This document shows positions 8,040 through 17,600 of a stretch of 64,000 nucleotides of DNA, one piece after another. The notes under the pieces were generated by a model. It had not been told where the DNA came from. It saw only the letters and a program-made list of their open reading frames with translations, and ran no database searches. Both the position numbers and the translations under genes were made by a program. How positions within the stretch are numbered: position 1 is the first letter of the stretch; every line of letters begins with the position of its first letter. Source of the DNA: Mesorhizobium sp. M1D.F.Ca.ET.043.01.1.1 (GTDB taxonomy: Bacteria > Pseudomonadota > Alphaproteobacteria > Rhizobiales > Rhizobiaceae); NCBI RefSeq assembly GCF_003952385.1, contig NZ_CP034444.1, positions 4,911,001-4,975,000 of the forward strand. Direction: 5' to 3'.

Positions 8040-9533
8040 ATGACGGTTGCAATCGAGATGGGGCAGACGACGGCGGGCGCGCCGGCGGCCCTCGACCTTG
8101 AGGAACTGCTGGCAACCCGCCTGCTGGTGCAGGGCAATTCGGGCTCCGGCAAGTCGCACTTGCTGCGCCGTCTGCTGGAGCAGAGCGCGCCCTGGGTGCA
8201 GCAGACCATCGTCGACCCCGAAGGCGACTTCGTCTCGCTCGGCGAGCGCTACGGCCATCTGGTGATCGATGCCGAGGAGCATACCGAGCGCGGCCTGCAG
8301 GCGGCCGGCGAGCGGGCGCGCATTCATCGCGTCTCGACGGTGCTCAACCTCGAAGGGCTCGATGCCGAGAACCAGATGCGGCGCGCCGCCGCCTTCCTCG
8401 GCGGCCTGTTCGAAGTCGCGCGCGACCATTGGTACCCGATGCTGGTGGTGGTCGACGAAGCCCAGCTCTTCGCGCCGGCCGCCGCCGGCGAGGTTTCCGA
8501 CGAGGCGCGCAAGCTTTCGCTCGGCGCCATGACCAATCTGATGTGCCGCGGCCGCAAGCGCGGGCTTGCCGGCATCATCGCCACGCAGCGGCTGGCAAAG
8601 CTCGCCAAGAACGTCGCGGCGGAAGCCTCCAACTTCCTGATGGGCCGGACCTTCCTCGACATCGACATGGCGCGCGCGGCCGACCTGCTCGGCATGGAGC
8701 GCCGGCAGGCGGAGGCGTTTCGCGACCTGGAACGCGGCCATTTCATGGCGCTCGGGCCCGCATTGTCGCGCCGCCCGCTGAGCCTGCGGATCGGCTCGAC
8801 GGAGACGAGCCCGCGCAACGGCACGCCGCGGCTGATGCCGCTGCCGGAAGCAACGCTCGAGGATGCGCGCTCGGTCATCCTGGCGGCGCCGCCGCCGGAG
8901 ACGGTACGGCCGCAGCGCCGGCCCTCGCCGGACCTGCTCGACCAGCTGATGGCGGCCAAGGCCGCGCCGCTGGACATCCGTCCGGAACCGGCCGAGCCGC
9001 AACCGAGCGCCGAAGACCTCGCCGAGCGGCGCGAGCGGATGGACCGAATCCTGCGCGCCATCCTGGCCGAGCCCGACGCCGGTTTCCGCGTCATCGGCGT
9101 GCTTTACCAGGAGTTCGTGGTTCGCTGCCGCATCGAGGGCCTCGCGTCGGTCGTGCCCGACCTTTCGGAGTTCCGCCGCATGCTGACGCGCGCCCGCGCC
9201 GGCGTCGGCTCCGACATGGCCGAGGACGATGCCTGGCGGGACGTTTCGGTGCGGGCGTCGCTGCTGCCCGAGGATATGCAGGGCGTGTTCATGATGATCG
9301 CCCGCGCGGCAAAGGAAGGCTGGCCCTGCCCGAGCGACGCGGCGATCGCGCGGGCCTATGGATCTCACTCCTTGCGCCGTGCCCGGCGGCTGCTCGATTA
9401 CATCGAGGAACAGGGCCTCATCGTCTGCCAGATCGACGGCGCCGGCCGGCGCACGGTGACGCTGGTCGAGCTCGCCTGGGCGACGGCGCCGGGCGATCCG
9501 AATGCCGAAGGGCAGGACAGCTCGGCGGCGTGA
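8040..9533 (+). CDS. HerA-like ATP-binding protein (DUF87/FtsK-HerA class)
   Basis: 497 aa. The Walker A GNSGSGKSH is at residues ~32-40 and the Walker B MLVVVDEAQLF near 134-144, followed by a FRGRKRG-like region (MCRGRKRGLAGIIATQRL) typical of HerA-type motors. The C-terminal ~200 residues are proline-rich, then helical with a possible winged-helix (SLRRARRLLDYIEEQGLI). HerA relatives pump or remodel DNA, often with a NurA nuclease, but no nuclease partner is adjacent. It is a free-standing gene transcribed away from the small orphan and converging on fnrN. Confidence 0.85.
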   Translation: MTVAIEMGQTTAGAPAALDLEELLATRLLVQGNSGSGKSHLLRRLLEQSAPWVQQTIVDPEGDFVSLGERYGHLVIDAEEHTERGLQAAGERARIHRVSTVLNLEGLDAENQMRRAAAFLGGLFEVARDHWYPMLVVVDEAQLFAPAAAGEVSDEARKLSLGAMTNLMCRGRKRGLAGIIATQRLAKLAKNVAAEASNFLMGRTFLDIDMARAADLLGMERRQAEAFRDLERGHFMALGPALSRRPLSLRIGSTETSPRNGTPRLMPLPEATLEDARSVILAAPPPETVRPQRRPSPDLLDQLMAAKAAPLDIRPEPAEPQPSAEDLAERRERMDRILRAILAEPDAGFRVIGVLYQEFVVRCRIEGLASVVPDLSEFRRMLTRARAGVGSDMAEDDAWRDVSVRASLLPEDMQGVFMMIARAAKEGWPCPSDAAIARAYGSHSLRRARRLLDYIEEQGLIVCQIDGAGRRTVTLVELAWATAPGDPNAEGQDSSAA

Positions 9534-9590
9534 CAGCCGGGCCGATGCACGAATCCGGCGGATCGTCGCCATCGGGGGCAGCGCCAGGGA

Positions 9591-10313
9591 TCAGTCGCCG
9601 GCCCGTGCCGCGAGACGCTGGATGTCGTCGACCATGACGCGACGGTTGTTCTCGACGCGGATCACATTCTCGCCGCGCAGGCGGGTGATCTGCCGGCTCA
9701 CCGTCTCCACGGTGAGCCCCAGGAAATCCGCGATTTCCGCGCGCGTCAGCGGCAGGTCGAAAGACGCGCCGCGGCGCTCGGGACCTGCGGCGGGATCGAT
9801 GTTGCGCGCGATCATCAGAAGGAAGCTGGCGATCTTCTCGGCGGCGGTCTTGCGGCCGAGCGCCACCATCCAGTCGCGCGACTGGTCGAGCTCGCGCAGC
9901 TTTTGTTCGAGCAGGCGATGCTCGAGGTCCGGCTGCTCCTTCATCATGCGCTCCAGCGTCTGGCGCGGGAACGAGCACAGCTCGACGTCGGTCGCGGCCT
10001 CGGCGGTCAGCGTGCTCTCGGTCTGGAAGGGTCTGCCGAGGAAGTCGGGGGCGAACTGGAGGCCGACGATCTGCTGGCGGCCATCGGAAAGCGTCTTGGT
10101 CAGCTTCACGACACCCGAAAGCACGTTGGAGAAGCGATCAACGCTTCCGACATCGCTGACCAGTTCCCTGCCGGCTTCGGCCTTGTGCCGTTTCGTCGAC
10201 TTGGAAAGCGTCACCAATTGATCGGGGCTGAGCGCGCCGCATATGCCGCGATGCCGCGCTTCGCATGAAACGCAGAGGACCGGGATGCCTTTCGTATGAA
10301 TGTCTTCGCGCAC
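9591..10313 (-). CDS. fnrN: Crp/Fnr-type oxygen-responsive transcription regulator (FnrN-like)
   Basis: 240 aa. An N-terminal cysteine cluster (C14, C17, C25) plus C113 matches the four ligands of the oxygen-labile [4Fe-4S] cluster in FNR/FnrN proteins. A cyclic-nucleotide-like beta-barrel follows, and the HTH (LTRAEIADFLGLTVETVSRQ) carries the E-SR recognition signature. In rhizobia FnrN activates micro-oxic genes such as fixNOQP. The start is a GTG without an obvious ribosome site, so the exact N-terminus is the weakest part. I saw no TTGAT-N4-ATCAA box immediately upstream. Confidence 0.88.
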   Translation of the reverse strand: MREDIHTKGIPVLCVSCEARHRGICGALSPDQLVTLSKSTKRHKAEAGRELVSDVGSVDRFSNVLSGVVKLTKTLSDGRQQIVGLQFAPDFLGRPFQTESTLTAEAATDVELCSFPRQTLERMMKEQPDLEHRLLEQKLRELDQSRDWMVALGRKTAAEKIASFLLMIARNIDPAAGPERRGASFDLPLTRAEIADFLGLTVETVSRQITRLRGENVIRVENNRRVMVDDIQRLAARAGD

Positions 10314-10401
10314 GGTGGAACACCTATAGTGTTCCCGCTGCCCGCCAGCAACGCATGGCAGGGGGCGATGGCGTCGCAGCCGGCACCCGCCTCCTGATTT
10401 C

Positions 10402-11388
10402 CTACCGGTCCTCGATGATCCTCAGATAGGCCGCGGTCACGAACAGGACGATGAAGCCGAAGAGGATGCGGCGGCCGCCTTCGGGCATGTGCAGGATGGT
10501 GAGCAGCGTCGTCAGCACGGTCAGGATCAGCGCGCCGACGATGGTGCCCATATAGCCGCCGCGGCCGCCGAAGATCGAGGTGCCGCCGATGACGGCGGCC
10601 GCCACCGAAGGCAGCACGAGGGGCTCGGCGAGCGAGAGCGACGGCGCCTTGATCAGGCCGATATAGAGCAGGCCGGTGATGCCGGCGAGCAGGCTGGAGA
10701 TGACGTAGAGCGCGGTGATCACCTGCCAGTAGCGGACACCGGAAAGCCTCGCCGCGCGCTCGTTGTCGCCGACGGCATAGAGCAGGCGGCCGAAGCCGGT
10801 GCGATTGAGCGTGAAGACGACCAGCGCCGCCACCGGCACGAACAGGAAGAGCGCGTTGGGGAAGCCATAGGTGAGGCCGGTGCCCAGCCAGTTGAGGAAG
10901 TCCGGAATCCTGGCGCCGGAGGCGATCACGGTGCGCTGGTAGACCTGCAGGAAGCCGGTGCCGATCAGGCTGGTGCCAAGCGTCATGATCAGCGGATGGA
11001 CGCGGAAGACGCCGACGCCGATGCCGTTGACGAGGCCGATCAGCACCGCCGGCAGCATGGCGAGGACAAACGCCACCGCCGGATCCTGGTTGACGATCTG
11101 GGTGGCCATGATGAAGGCGCTCATCGTCGCCACCGTGCCGACGGAAAGGTCGATGCCGCCGGTCAGCATGGTCATGGTCTGGCAGCCGGCGAGGATCGCC
11201 AGCGGAATGGCGAACTTCGCCGTGTTGGCGATCCAGCGCTCGTTGACGATGCCGGGGCGCAGGAGCTGCAGGAACACGACAAGGATGACGAGCAGTATGA
11301 CCAGCGGAATGAGCGGGCGGTCCGCCATGAAGCGCTTCAGTCGGCGGCCGAACGATACCGGTTGGGGCATGGTCGCGCTTGAGCTCAT
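10402..11388 (-). CDS. Ribose-type sugar ABC transporter permease (second of two)
   Basis: 328 aa, about ten hydrophobic segments, RbsC/BPD_transp_2 family. The landmark TMLTGGIDLSVGTVATMSA is the conserved permease loop, and the C-terminus FVTAAYLRIIEDR is typical. It forms the membrane channel with the neighbouring permease and takes sugar or polyol delivered by the binding protein. Its ATG overlaps the stop of the upstream permease (ATGA), indicating coupling. It is the last gene of the long minus-strand operon. Confidence 0.92.
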   Translation of the reverse strand: MSSSATMPQPVSFGRRLKRFMADRPLIPLVILLVILVVFLQLLRPGIVNERWIANTAKFAIPLAILAGCQTMTMLTGGIDLSVGTVATMSAFIMATQIVNQDPAVAFVLAMLPAVLIGLVNGIGVGVFRVHPLIMTLGTSLIGTGFLQVYQRTVIASGARIPDFLNWLGTGLTYGFPNALFLFVPVAALVVFTLNRTGFGRLLYAVGDNERAARLSGVRYWQVITALYVISSLLAGITGLLYIGLIKAPSLSLAEPLVLPSVAAAVIGGTSIFGGRGGYMGTIVGALILTVLTTLLTILHMPEGGRRILFGFIVLFVTAAYLRIIEDR

Positions 11389-12371
11389 GGCGTTGCTCCT
11401 GCCGGGCGGCCGCGGATGGTGATGAAGGCGCCGAACATCACCACGGCCACCATGATGGCGCCCTCGATGATGGCGGTGACATTGGGGTCAATGGCTAAAA
11501 GCGTGAGGTCGGTGCGCACCAGCCTGAGCACGAAGACGGCGATGATCGGCCCGAGCAGCCCGCCCTTGCCGCCGCCGAGCGCGACGCCGCCCAGCACCAC
11601 CGCGGCGACGCTGGCGAGCAGATAAGGGCCTGGAATCGGCGCGCCGATGCCGGTGCTGATGGTGAGCGACAGCCCGCCAAGCGCTGCGAACAGGCCGGAG
11701 AGCGCATAGGCGACGATCCTGGTGCGCGCCACCGGCACGCCGCTGCGGAAGGCGGCGAGTTCGTCGCTGCCGATGGCGTAGATGGAAAGGCCGAGGCGCG
11801 AGCGCCTGAGCGGGATCCAGATGACGAAAAGGCAGACGAGCAGCAGCACCAGCGCCTTCGGCACCCAGGCATCAATATTGTCAGGCACGTTCGGTATCGG
11901 CATGGTGCCGACGACGGTTGCCTTCAGCCAGTCGGCGGCGGCGCCGCCGGGCGCGTCGAGCACCAGCAGCGCCGCCCCCTGCAGCACGAACAGCGTGGCC
12001 AAGGTGACGACGATATCCGGCACGCGGGTGACGACGATGAGCAAGCCGTTCAGCGCGCCGAGCACCAGCCCCATGGCCAGCACGAAGGGCACGACGAAGA
12101 AGGCATATTCCTCGCTGGCGCCGCTCATCATCGAGGCGGCGGTGACGCTGGTCAGCGCCATCATGGCGGCGACGGAGAGGTCGATGCCGCCGGCGATGAC
12201 GACGACGGTCTGCGCGGCAACTGCAAAGGCGTAGGGCAGAACTGCCCGCGCCAGCGAGCCGAAGTCGCCGCTGCCGTAGCCCGGCTGGATCAGCCTGGTG
12301 ATGACGAACAGGAAGATGAGCAAGGCGAGCAGGCCGGCGACCCAGCCCTGGCGGCGCAGGAAGCGCATCAT
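11385..12371 (-). CDS. Ribose-type sugar ABC transporter permease (first of two)
   Basis: 328 aa, beginning MMRFLRRQGWVAG. RbsC family with the conserved VVIAGGIDLSVAAMMALTS loop and about ten membrane spans. It overlaps both neighbours by 4 nt (ATGA at each end), so ATPase and both permeases are translationally coupled. A long in-frame upstream extension overlaps the ATPase gene and was rejected. It pairs with the downstream permease of equal length as a heterodimer. Confidence 0.92.
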   Translation of the reverse strand: MMRFLRRQGWVAGLLALLIFLFVITRLIQPGYGSGDFGSLARAVLPYAFAVAAQTVVVIAGGIDLSVAAMMALTSVTAASMMSGASEEYAFFVVPFVLAMGLVLGALNGLLIVVTRVPDIVVTLATLFVLQGAALLVLDAPGGAAADWLKATVVGTMPIPNVPDNIDAWVPKALVLLLVCLFVIWIPLRRSRLGLSIYAIGSDELAAFRSGVPVARTRIVAYALSGLFAALGGLSLTISTGIGAPIPGPYLLASVAAVVLGGVALGGGKGGLLGPIIAVFVLRLVRTDLTLLAIDPNVTAIIEGAIMVAVVMFGAFITIRGRPAGATP

Positions 12372-13915
12372 GGCGCGGCCTCCGTATCGGAAGCGGGCCT
12401 GACATCGGCAAGGATGCCGACATCCTCCCTGGCGCCGCGCGGCAGGCCGTAGGCCGCCCGCATCAGCGCCGGCTCGTCGGCCAGCTCGACTGGGAAAGTG
12501 TCGACGACGCGACCGCCGAAGATGACGATGACGCGGTCGCAGACCCGCTGCACCTCCTCCAGCTCGGATGTGTAGAAGAGGACCGACTTGCCGAGGCCGG
12601 CAAGCTCGCGCAGTAATTTGTAGATCTCCTGCTTGGTGCCGACATCGATGCCGCGCGTCGGGTCGAAGCAGAGGATGGTGCGGGCATCCGCCGCGATCCA
12701 GCGGGCGATGGTCACCTTCTGCTGGTTGCCGCCGGAAAGCCGCTGTACCTCGCCCTGCGCACGGGTGTCGATCTGCAGCCGGCCGATGGCGCTGGAAACC
12801 ACCATGCGTTCCCGCTGCACCCGGATCGGCCCCCATTTGCGGAGCGCCGCGCTGAAGGGCAGCGCGATGTTCTCGCGCACCGAGCGCTGCATGGCTAAAG
12901 CCTCGGTGCGGTCGCCCGGGACATAGGCGATGCCGGCTTGGATAGCGTCGCTCGGATGCGAAAACTTCATCGGCGCGCCGTCGACCTCGATCGTGCCGTC
13001 GGCCGGCCGGATCGAGCCGGCAAGCGCGGCGAAGAGCTCGTCCTGGCCCTGGCCCTCGAGCGCAACGACGCCCGCCACCTCACCATTGGCGAGATCGAAG
13101 GAGACGTCGTTGAGCTTGGTGCCGAGCCGAAGGTTGCGCACGACAAGCCGAGGATGGCTGTGCTGCAGGGATGACGCCTCGCTTGCCATCCTGGCGGCGG
13201 CGACGCTGGTCTTTTCGATGCGGGCGCCGAGCATCATCTCGACGATCTTTTCCTCGATGCCCGGCTCGATGTCGACGACGCCGACGGTGGCGCCGTCGCG
13301 CAGCACCGTGGCGCGGTCGCAGAGCGCGGAAATCTCGACGAAGCGGTGCGAGATGAAGATGACCGAGCGGCCGCTGTCGCCCTGGCGGCGCACGACTTCC
13401 AGCACCTTTTCGGCGAGGTTGGCGGGGAGCGCCGCCGTCATCTCGTCGAGCAGCAGCACGTCGGGTTCGACGGCGAGCGCGCGCGCCAGATCGAGCACGC
13501 GCAGCACGGCCAGCGGAATGTCACGCGCGGTCTCGCGAATATCGAGATTGGGGATGCCGAGCTCGCGCACCCAGCCGCGGAACGGCTCGACCGGCGTGCC
13601 GGTCAGCCGCAGGTTGGAAAGCACATCGAGGTCGGGGATCAGCGCCGGCTCCTGATAGACCGGCAGCAGCCCGGCACGGCGGGCGGCGGCGGGCGAGCGC
13701 ACGTCGCGGACCTCGCCGCGGATCAGGATGCGGCCGGCGTCCGAGCGGATGGCGCCGGTCAGAATCTTCACCAGCGTCGACTTGCCGGCCCCGTTGGCGC
13801 CCATCAATGCGTGAACTTCGCCCGGCAGCACCGACAGCGACGCATTGCGCAGCGCGGCCACCGCGCCATAATTTTTCGCGACGCCGGTGGCGTCGAGGAG
13901 AGGGTTGACGGTCAA
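12368..13915 (-). CDS. Sugar ABC transporter ATP-binding protein, double-domain (RbsA/MglA type)
   Basis: About 515 aa with two nucleotide-binding domains. The first has a full Walker A (GANGAGKST) and Walker B (LLLDEMTA). The second has the signature LSGGNQQK and a D-P-T-R-G-I-D segment (CFDPTRGIDVGTK), as usual for this family. It energises import through the two permeases. The start is uncertain: the TTG at 13915 has GAGAACG close upstream and gives MTVNPLLDATGVAKNYG, while a TTG at 13939 would add eight residues and lacks a ribosome site. A stem-loop at 13966-13991 lies before it. Confidence 0.9.
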   Translation of the reverse strand: MTVNPLLDATGVAKNYGAVAALRNASLSVLPGEVHALMGANGAGKSTLVKILTGAIRSDAGRILIRGEVRDVRSPAAARRAGLLPVYQEPALIPDLDVLSNLRLTGTPVEPFRGWVRELGIPNLDIRETARDIPLAVLRVLDLARALAVEPDVLLLDEMTAALPANLAEKVLEVVRRQGDSGRSVIFISHRFVEISALCDRATVLRDGATVGVVDIEPGIEEKIVEMMLGARIEKTSVAAARMASEASSLQHSHPRLVVRNLRLGTKLNDVSFDLANGEVAGVVALEGQGQDELFAALAGSIRPADGTIEVDGAPMKFSHPSDAIQAGIAYVPGDRTEALAMQRSVRENIALPFSAALRKWGPIRVQRERMVVSSAIGRLQIDTRAQGEVQRLSGGNQQKVTIARWIAADARTILCFDPTRGIDVGTKQEIYKLLRELAGLGKSVLFYTSELEEVQRVCDRVIVIFGGRVVDTFPVELADEPALMRAAYGLPRGAREDVGILADVRPASDTEAAP

Positions 13916-13965
13916 AACGTTCTCGGTCCAACGGCTCAAATTATGCGTGCCAAATCAAATGGCAA

Positions 13966-13991
13966 GGACGCCAGACCTTAGTCCGGCGCCC
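13966..13991 (-). terminator. Intercistronic stem-loop after the binding-protein gene
   Basis: On the minus strand GGGCGCCGGAC and GTCTGGCGTCC pair over 11 bp (two G-U) around a TAAG loop. It sits between the binding-protein and ATPase genes, without a strong T tract. Such stem-loops often stabilise the abundant binding-protein mRNA and limit read-through; that role is inferred. Confidence 0.5.
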
Positions 13992-14017
13992 TCGCGCTTC
14001 CGTTTCAGATCAGGCGT

Positions 14018-15067
14018 TTATTCGCCCGGGCCCTTGCAGGCGACGATCTGGTCCTTGGTGTAAGTGGTCCAATCCGGGATCGAGATTGAGACCGGCCACT
14101 CGGGGCTGAGCGACGGATCGGCGGCGGCCTTCAGCTTGGCCTTGCCCTCGTCGGTGGCGTTCTCCCAGAGCTGCGGCTCGACCAGAACGGTCTGCTGCGC
14201 CGGCTTCTTGCCGTCCAGGATCTGCAGCGCCAGCGTGATGCCGGCGCCGCCTATCGAGCCGGGGTTGGTGACGGCCGCGCCGACCAGGTCCTTGACCGAG
14301 TTCAGCTGGCCGACAAAGCCGGCGTTGTCGGCGCCGACAACCGGCACCATCGGCGCCTGCTGCTCGACCAGCGCGTCGACGATGACGTTGTCGATGCCGG
14401 AGGTCCAGATGCCGTTGATCGGCGCTCCCGTGGCGAGGAAGGACAGGATCTGCTGCTTGCCTTGATCCTGCTGCCAGCCGGTGAACACCTCCTGCGCGAC
14501 CTTGACATCCGGGAATTCGGCCAGCGCCTTCTTGAAGCCCTTGTCGCGGTCGCTGTCGGCCGAGGCGCCGGCGGCGCCGCGCATGTAAAGCACCTCGCCC
14601 TTGCCGCCCATCTGCTGGAACAGCCACTTGGCGCCGAGATAGGCATATTGCTCCTGGTTGTTGGAGATGATGTAGGCGGACGGCTCGGTCACCGCCTGGT
14701 CGACGGCGACGACGACGATGCCGGCCTTGGTGGCTTCCTCCAGGCCGGCCTTGATGCCCGCCGGGTCGGCCGGGTTGACGACGATGGCGTTGACCTTGGC
14801 GCTGATCAGGTTGCGGATGTCCTCGAGCTGACCGGCGGCGTCGGTATTGCGGTGGGCGATGTTGAGCTTCGCCACCTCGCCAGAGGCAAGCGCCTGCGCC
14901 TTCATGGCGCAGATCATCTCCTCGCGCCAGCCATTGCCCTGCACGGTGTTGGAAATGCCGATCGTGTATTTGCCTTCGGCGGACGAGACGCCCACCGAGG
15001 CAAGCAAGGCAGCACCTGCAAGTAGTGGAATCATGGGTAGCGGGCCCATGGTCAGGTATTTCTTCAT
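14018..15067 (-). CDS. Periplasmic sugar-binding protein of ribose-type ABC transporter
   Basis: 349 aa. The N-terminal signal peptide (LLAGAALLASVGVSSAEG) has a likely cleavage near residue 30. The mature part is a peripla_BP_4 fold starting YTIGISNTVQGNGW, with NAIVVNPADPAGIKAGLEEA in the first lobe. It captures the substrate in the periplasm for the double-domain ATPase and two permeases downstream. A strong GGAGGAG ribosome site lies 7-8 nt before the ATG. The gene context (polyol-type dehydrogenase, isomerase) suggests a sugar, polyol or sugar acid. Confidence 0.93.
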   Translation of the reverse strand: MKKYLTMGPLPMIPLLAGAALLASVGVSSAEGKYTIGISNTVQGNGWREEMICAMKAQALASGEVAKLNIAHRNTDAAGQLEDIRNLISAKVNAIVVNPADPAGIKAGLEEATKAGIVVVAVDQAVTEPSAYIISNNQEQYAYLGAKWLFQQMGGKGEVLYMRGAAGASADSDRDKGFKKALAEFPDVKVAQEVFTGWQQDQGKQQILSFLATGAPINGIWTSGIDNVIVDALVEQQAPMVPVVGADNAGFVGQLNSVKDLVGAAVTNPGSIGGAGITLALQILDGKKPAQQTVLVEPQLWENATDEGKAKLKAAADPSLSPEWPVSISIPDWTTYTKDQIVACKGPGE

Positions 15068-15139
15068 ATCAGTACTCCTCCACAGTGACTGTCAGTTGCA
15101 GTTCAACGGCTCCAACGCGATCGGAGCCAAGCCGTCATT

Positions 15140-16051
15140 TCATTTGACGAAGGGACGCAGCACGTCGCGGGCTAGCAGAAAACCGCGCTTCACCTTGTCG
15201 TCGCTCCCCTCGAACCGGCGGTCCTCGTGCTCGATGATCACCGGCCCGTCATATCCAGCCCTATAGAGACCCGAAAAGATGGTGCTCCAGTTGATATCGC
15301 CCAGCCCCGGCATGCGCGGCACCTGCCAGCCTATGCCGGCCGAAAGGATTCCGCGCTCGTACAAACCATCATGATCAATCATCAGGTCCTTGGCGTGGAC
15401 ATGCAGCATGTGCGGGCCGAACTCGCGGATGAAGCGCTCCTTGTCGATCATCTGCCAGACGAGATGCGAGGGGTCGAAATTCATGCCGACATCGCCGCCC
15501 CAGGCCTCCAGGATACGGCGCCAGACATAGGGCGAGTAGGCGATGTTGTGCCCGCCCGGCCACTCGTCATAGCTGAAGATCATCGGGCAGTTCTCGAAGG
15601 CGAGTTTCACGCCGTGCTCGCGGGCGTGAGCGATGATTTCAGGCCAGACCTTTTGCGCCTCTTCCCAATTGGCGTCGACGGTCTTCGAGGCGTCGCCACC
15701 ACAGAAAGTGTTGACCAGCGAGACGCCCATGCGGCTCGCCAGCACGATCACCTTCTTCAGGTGATCGATCACCGCCTCGCGATGCGCCTGATCGGGATGC
15801 AGCGGATTGGGGTAGAAGCCGAGGCCGGAGATCGTCAGGCCCTTGCCGACGAGCTCGGCGGCGATGTCCTTGGCCTCAGCGGCCGGGATGTCCACATCGA
15901 TATGGCTGGTGCCGGCGTAGCGGCGGCTGGCGCCGGAGGCCTTCGGCCAGCAGGCGACCTCGAGCGCCTCGAAGCCGGCCGAACGCGCCCAGTCGGCGAC
16001 CTCGCCGAGCGGCGCATCCGGAAACGGCGCGGTGAGCAGTCCAAGCTTCAT
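15140..16051 (-). CDS. Sugar phosphate isomerase/epimerase (xylose-isomerase-like TIM barrel)
   Basis: 303 aa, AP_endonuc_2/IolE-like TIM barrel. Metal and active-site strands are visible: VKLAFENCP, GMNFDPSHLVWQ, MLHVHAKDL and PVIIEHEDRRFEG. The family isomerises or epimerises sugars and inositol derivatives with a divalent metal. A GGGAGG ribosome site precedes the ATG. It lies between the mannitol-dehydrogenase-family gene and the ABC transporter genes, so it probably handles an intermediate of the imported substrate. Confidence 0.88.
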   Translation of the reverse strand: MKLGLLTAPFPDAPLGEVADWARSAGFEALEVACWPKASGASRRYAGTSHIDVDIPAAEAKDIAAELVGKGLTISGLGFYPNPLHPDQAHREAVIDHLKKVIVLASRMGVSLVNTFCGGDASKTVDANWEEAQKVWPEIIAHAREHGVKLAFENCPMIFSYDEWPGGHNIAYSPYVWRRILEAWGGDVGMNFDPSHLVWQMIDKERFIREFGPHMLHVHAKDLMIDHDGLYERGILSAGIGWQVPRMPGLGDINWSTIFSGLYRAGYDGPVIIEHEDRRFEGSDDKVKRGFLLARDVLRPFVK

Positions 16052-16070
16052 GGTCCCTCCCGGCTCCTAA

Positions 16071-17600
16071 CTATGCAGATCGCGCCGGCTGCTTCAACCG
16101 CGCATCTGTTGGCACAATGCAGGCTTGTCCGACAAAGCCCATCGCATCGTTCGAAAGCAGGCCCTCGAGGCCGGCGATGACGTGCGCGCGGAACTCGCTG
16201 CTGGCGGCTAAGGCAGGATCGAAGATGGCGTCGATGGCGAGGATCGCATCGGCAAGAGCCTGGCTGTCCGAACCGACGCGGTCGGCGATGGCCGCGATCC
16301 TTTCGGCAAAGGGATCGCACACCCGCCAGGCGCGGCCGAAGCGCGCGGAAGCCTTGACCAGGTAGGCCATCCAGCCGGCGACGGGCACCGAGAGAAGGGC
16401 GATGCTCTCGCCCTTGGCCAGGCGGTCGCGGATCGGGTTGAGCAGGCGCTGCACGACCTTCTGCGAGCCGTCGGTGGCGATCTGGTGGTTGCGGTGGCGG
16501 ATCGCCGTGTTGGTAAGGCGGGCAAGGCTTTGCTCGACATAGGCCGGCGGCGAGATGCCGGGGACCGGCATCAGCGTCGGCAGCGTCTCTTCGCTCAGCA
16601 TGCGGCGGACGAAAGCGGCAAGAACCGGATCGGCCATGGCGTCCGATGTATGCTCGAAGCCGCCGAGCACGCCGAGATGGGCAAGCGTCGTCTGGGCCCC
16701 GTTCAGCACCCGCATCTTGAGATGCTCGAACGGGGTGACGTCGTCGACGAAGACGGCGCCGACACGGTCCCAGCGCGGCGCGCGGCCGGCGAAGCGGTTC
16801 TCGATCACCCATTGGCGGAACCGCTCGCCGACGACGACGGCGCTGTCGCGATAGCCGAAACGCTCTTCGACCGTGTCGATATCGGCCCCGGTCGTGGCGG
16901 GCGCGATACGGTCGACCATGGCCGACGGGAAGGCGACATTGGCGGCGATCCAGTCCGCCAGCCCGCTGCCGCGCCGCTCGGCGATTGCACGTACGACATT
17001 GCCGAGAATGATGCCGTTGGCCGGGATGTTGTCGCAGGACAGCAGCGTCATCGGCCGGCCATGCGAGGCCATGCGCAGCTCAAGCGCCCGTGCCAGGATG
17101 CCGGGCACGCTGCGCGGCGCTTGCGGGTTGGCTAGATCGTGGACGATGTCGGGGTGGTCGAGGTCGAGCGCGCCGCTCGACGGGATGTGGCAATAGCCCT
17201 TCTCGGTCACCGTCATGGTGACCATTTCGATCTCGGGCGAGGAAAGCACTTCGAGCGCCGGCGCCGCACTTTCCTGGCTGTCGACTACACGCACGATGCC
17301 GCCGATGACGCGCGCCTCGACCTCGTCGTTCTGGCGGATCAGCCGCGTGTAGAGACCGCCTTGCCGGCCAAGCGTCTGGCCAAGCAAAGGCGGGCGGATG
17401 TTGATGCCGACAAGTCCCCAGCGGTCGAAATCCTTCGCCAGAAGATCGTCGGTGTATTCGGCCTGATGGCAGCGATGGAATGCGCCGACGCCGATATGCG
17501 CGATGCCTGGACGCAGCGCCGAGCGATCGTAAGCCGGCTTTCTTACCTCCGACGGCAAGCGGCCGAGCAGGGCTGGTCCAAGGCTCTCGGCAGCGCTCAC
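16071..17600 (-). CDS. Mannitol dehydrogenase family oxidoreductase (polyol/hexuronate type)
   Basis: 509 aa. The long-chain polyol dehydrogenase Rossmann start IAHIGVGAFHRCHQAEY and the catalytic block KMRVLNGAQTTLAHLG are visible. The lysine and asparagine of the K-x4-N-x2-H motif are present, but the histidine position reads Q, which may indicate altered chemistry. It would interconvert a polyol or sugar acid and the keto-sugar with NAD(P). The GTG start at 17600 is preferred: it has GGAG 7 nt upstream and overlaps the restored stop of the SDR gene by 4 nt. An ATG at 17621 is the alternative. Confidence 0.85.
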   Translation of the reverse strand: MSAAESLGPALLGRLPSEVRKPAYDRSALRPGIAHIGVGAFHRCHQAEYTDDLLAKDFDRWGLVGINIRPPLLGQTLGRQGGLYTRLIRQNDEVEARVIGGIVRVVDSQESAAPALEVLSSPEIEMVTMTVTEKGYCHIPSSGALDLDHPDIVHDLANPQAPRSVPGILARALELRMASHGRPMTLLSCDNIPANGIILGNVVRAIAERRGSGLADWIAANVAFPSAMVDRIAPATTGADIDTVEERFGYRDSAVVVGERFRQWVIENRFAGRAPRWDRVGAVFVDDVTPFEHLKMRVLNGAQTTLAHLGVLGGFEHTSDAMADPVLAAFVRRMLSEETLPTLMPVPGISPPAYVEQSLARLTNTAIRHRNHQIATDGSQKVVQRLLNPIRDRLAKGESIALLSVPVAGWMAYLVKASARFGRAWRVCDPFAERIAAIADRVGSDSQALADAILAIDAIFDPALAASSEFRAHVIAGLEGLLSNDAMGFVGQACIVPTDARLKQPARSA

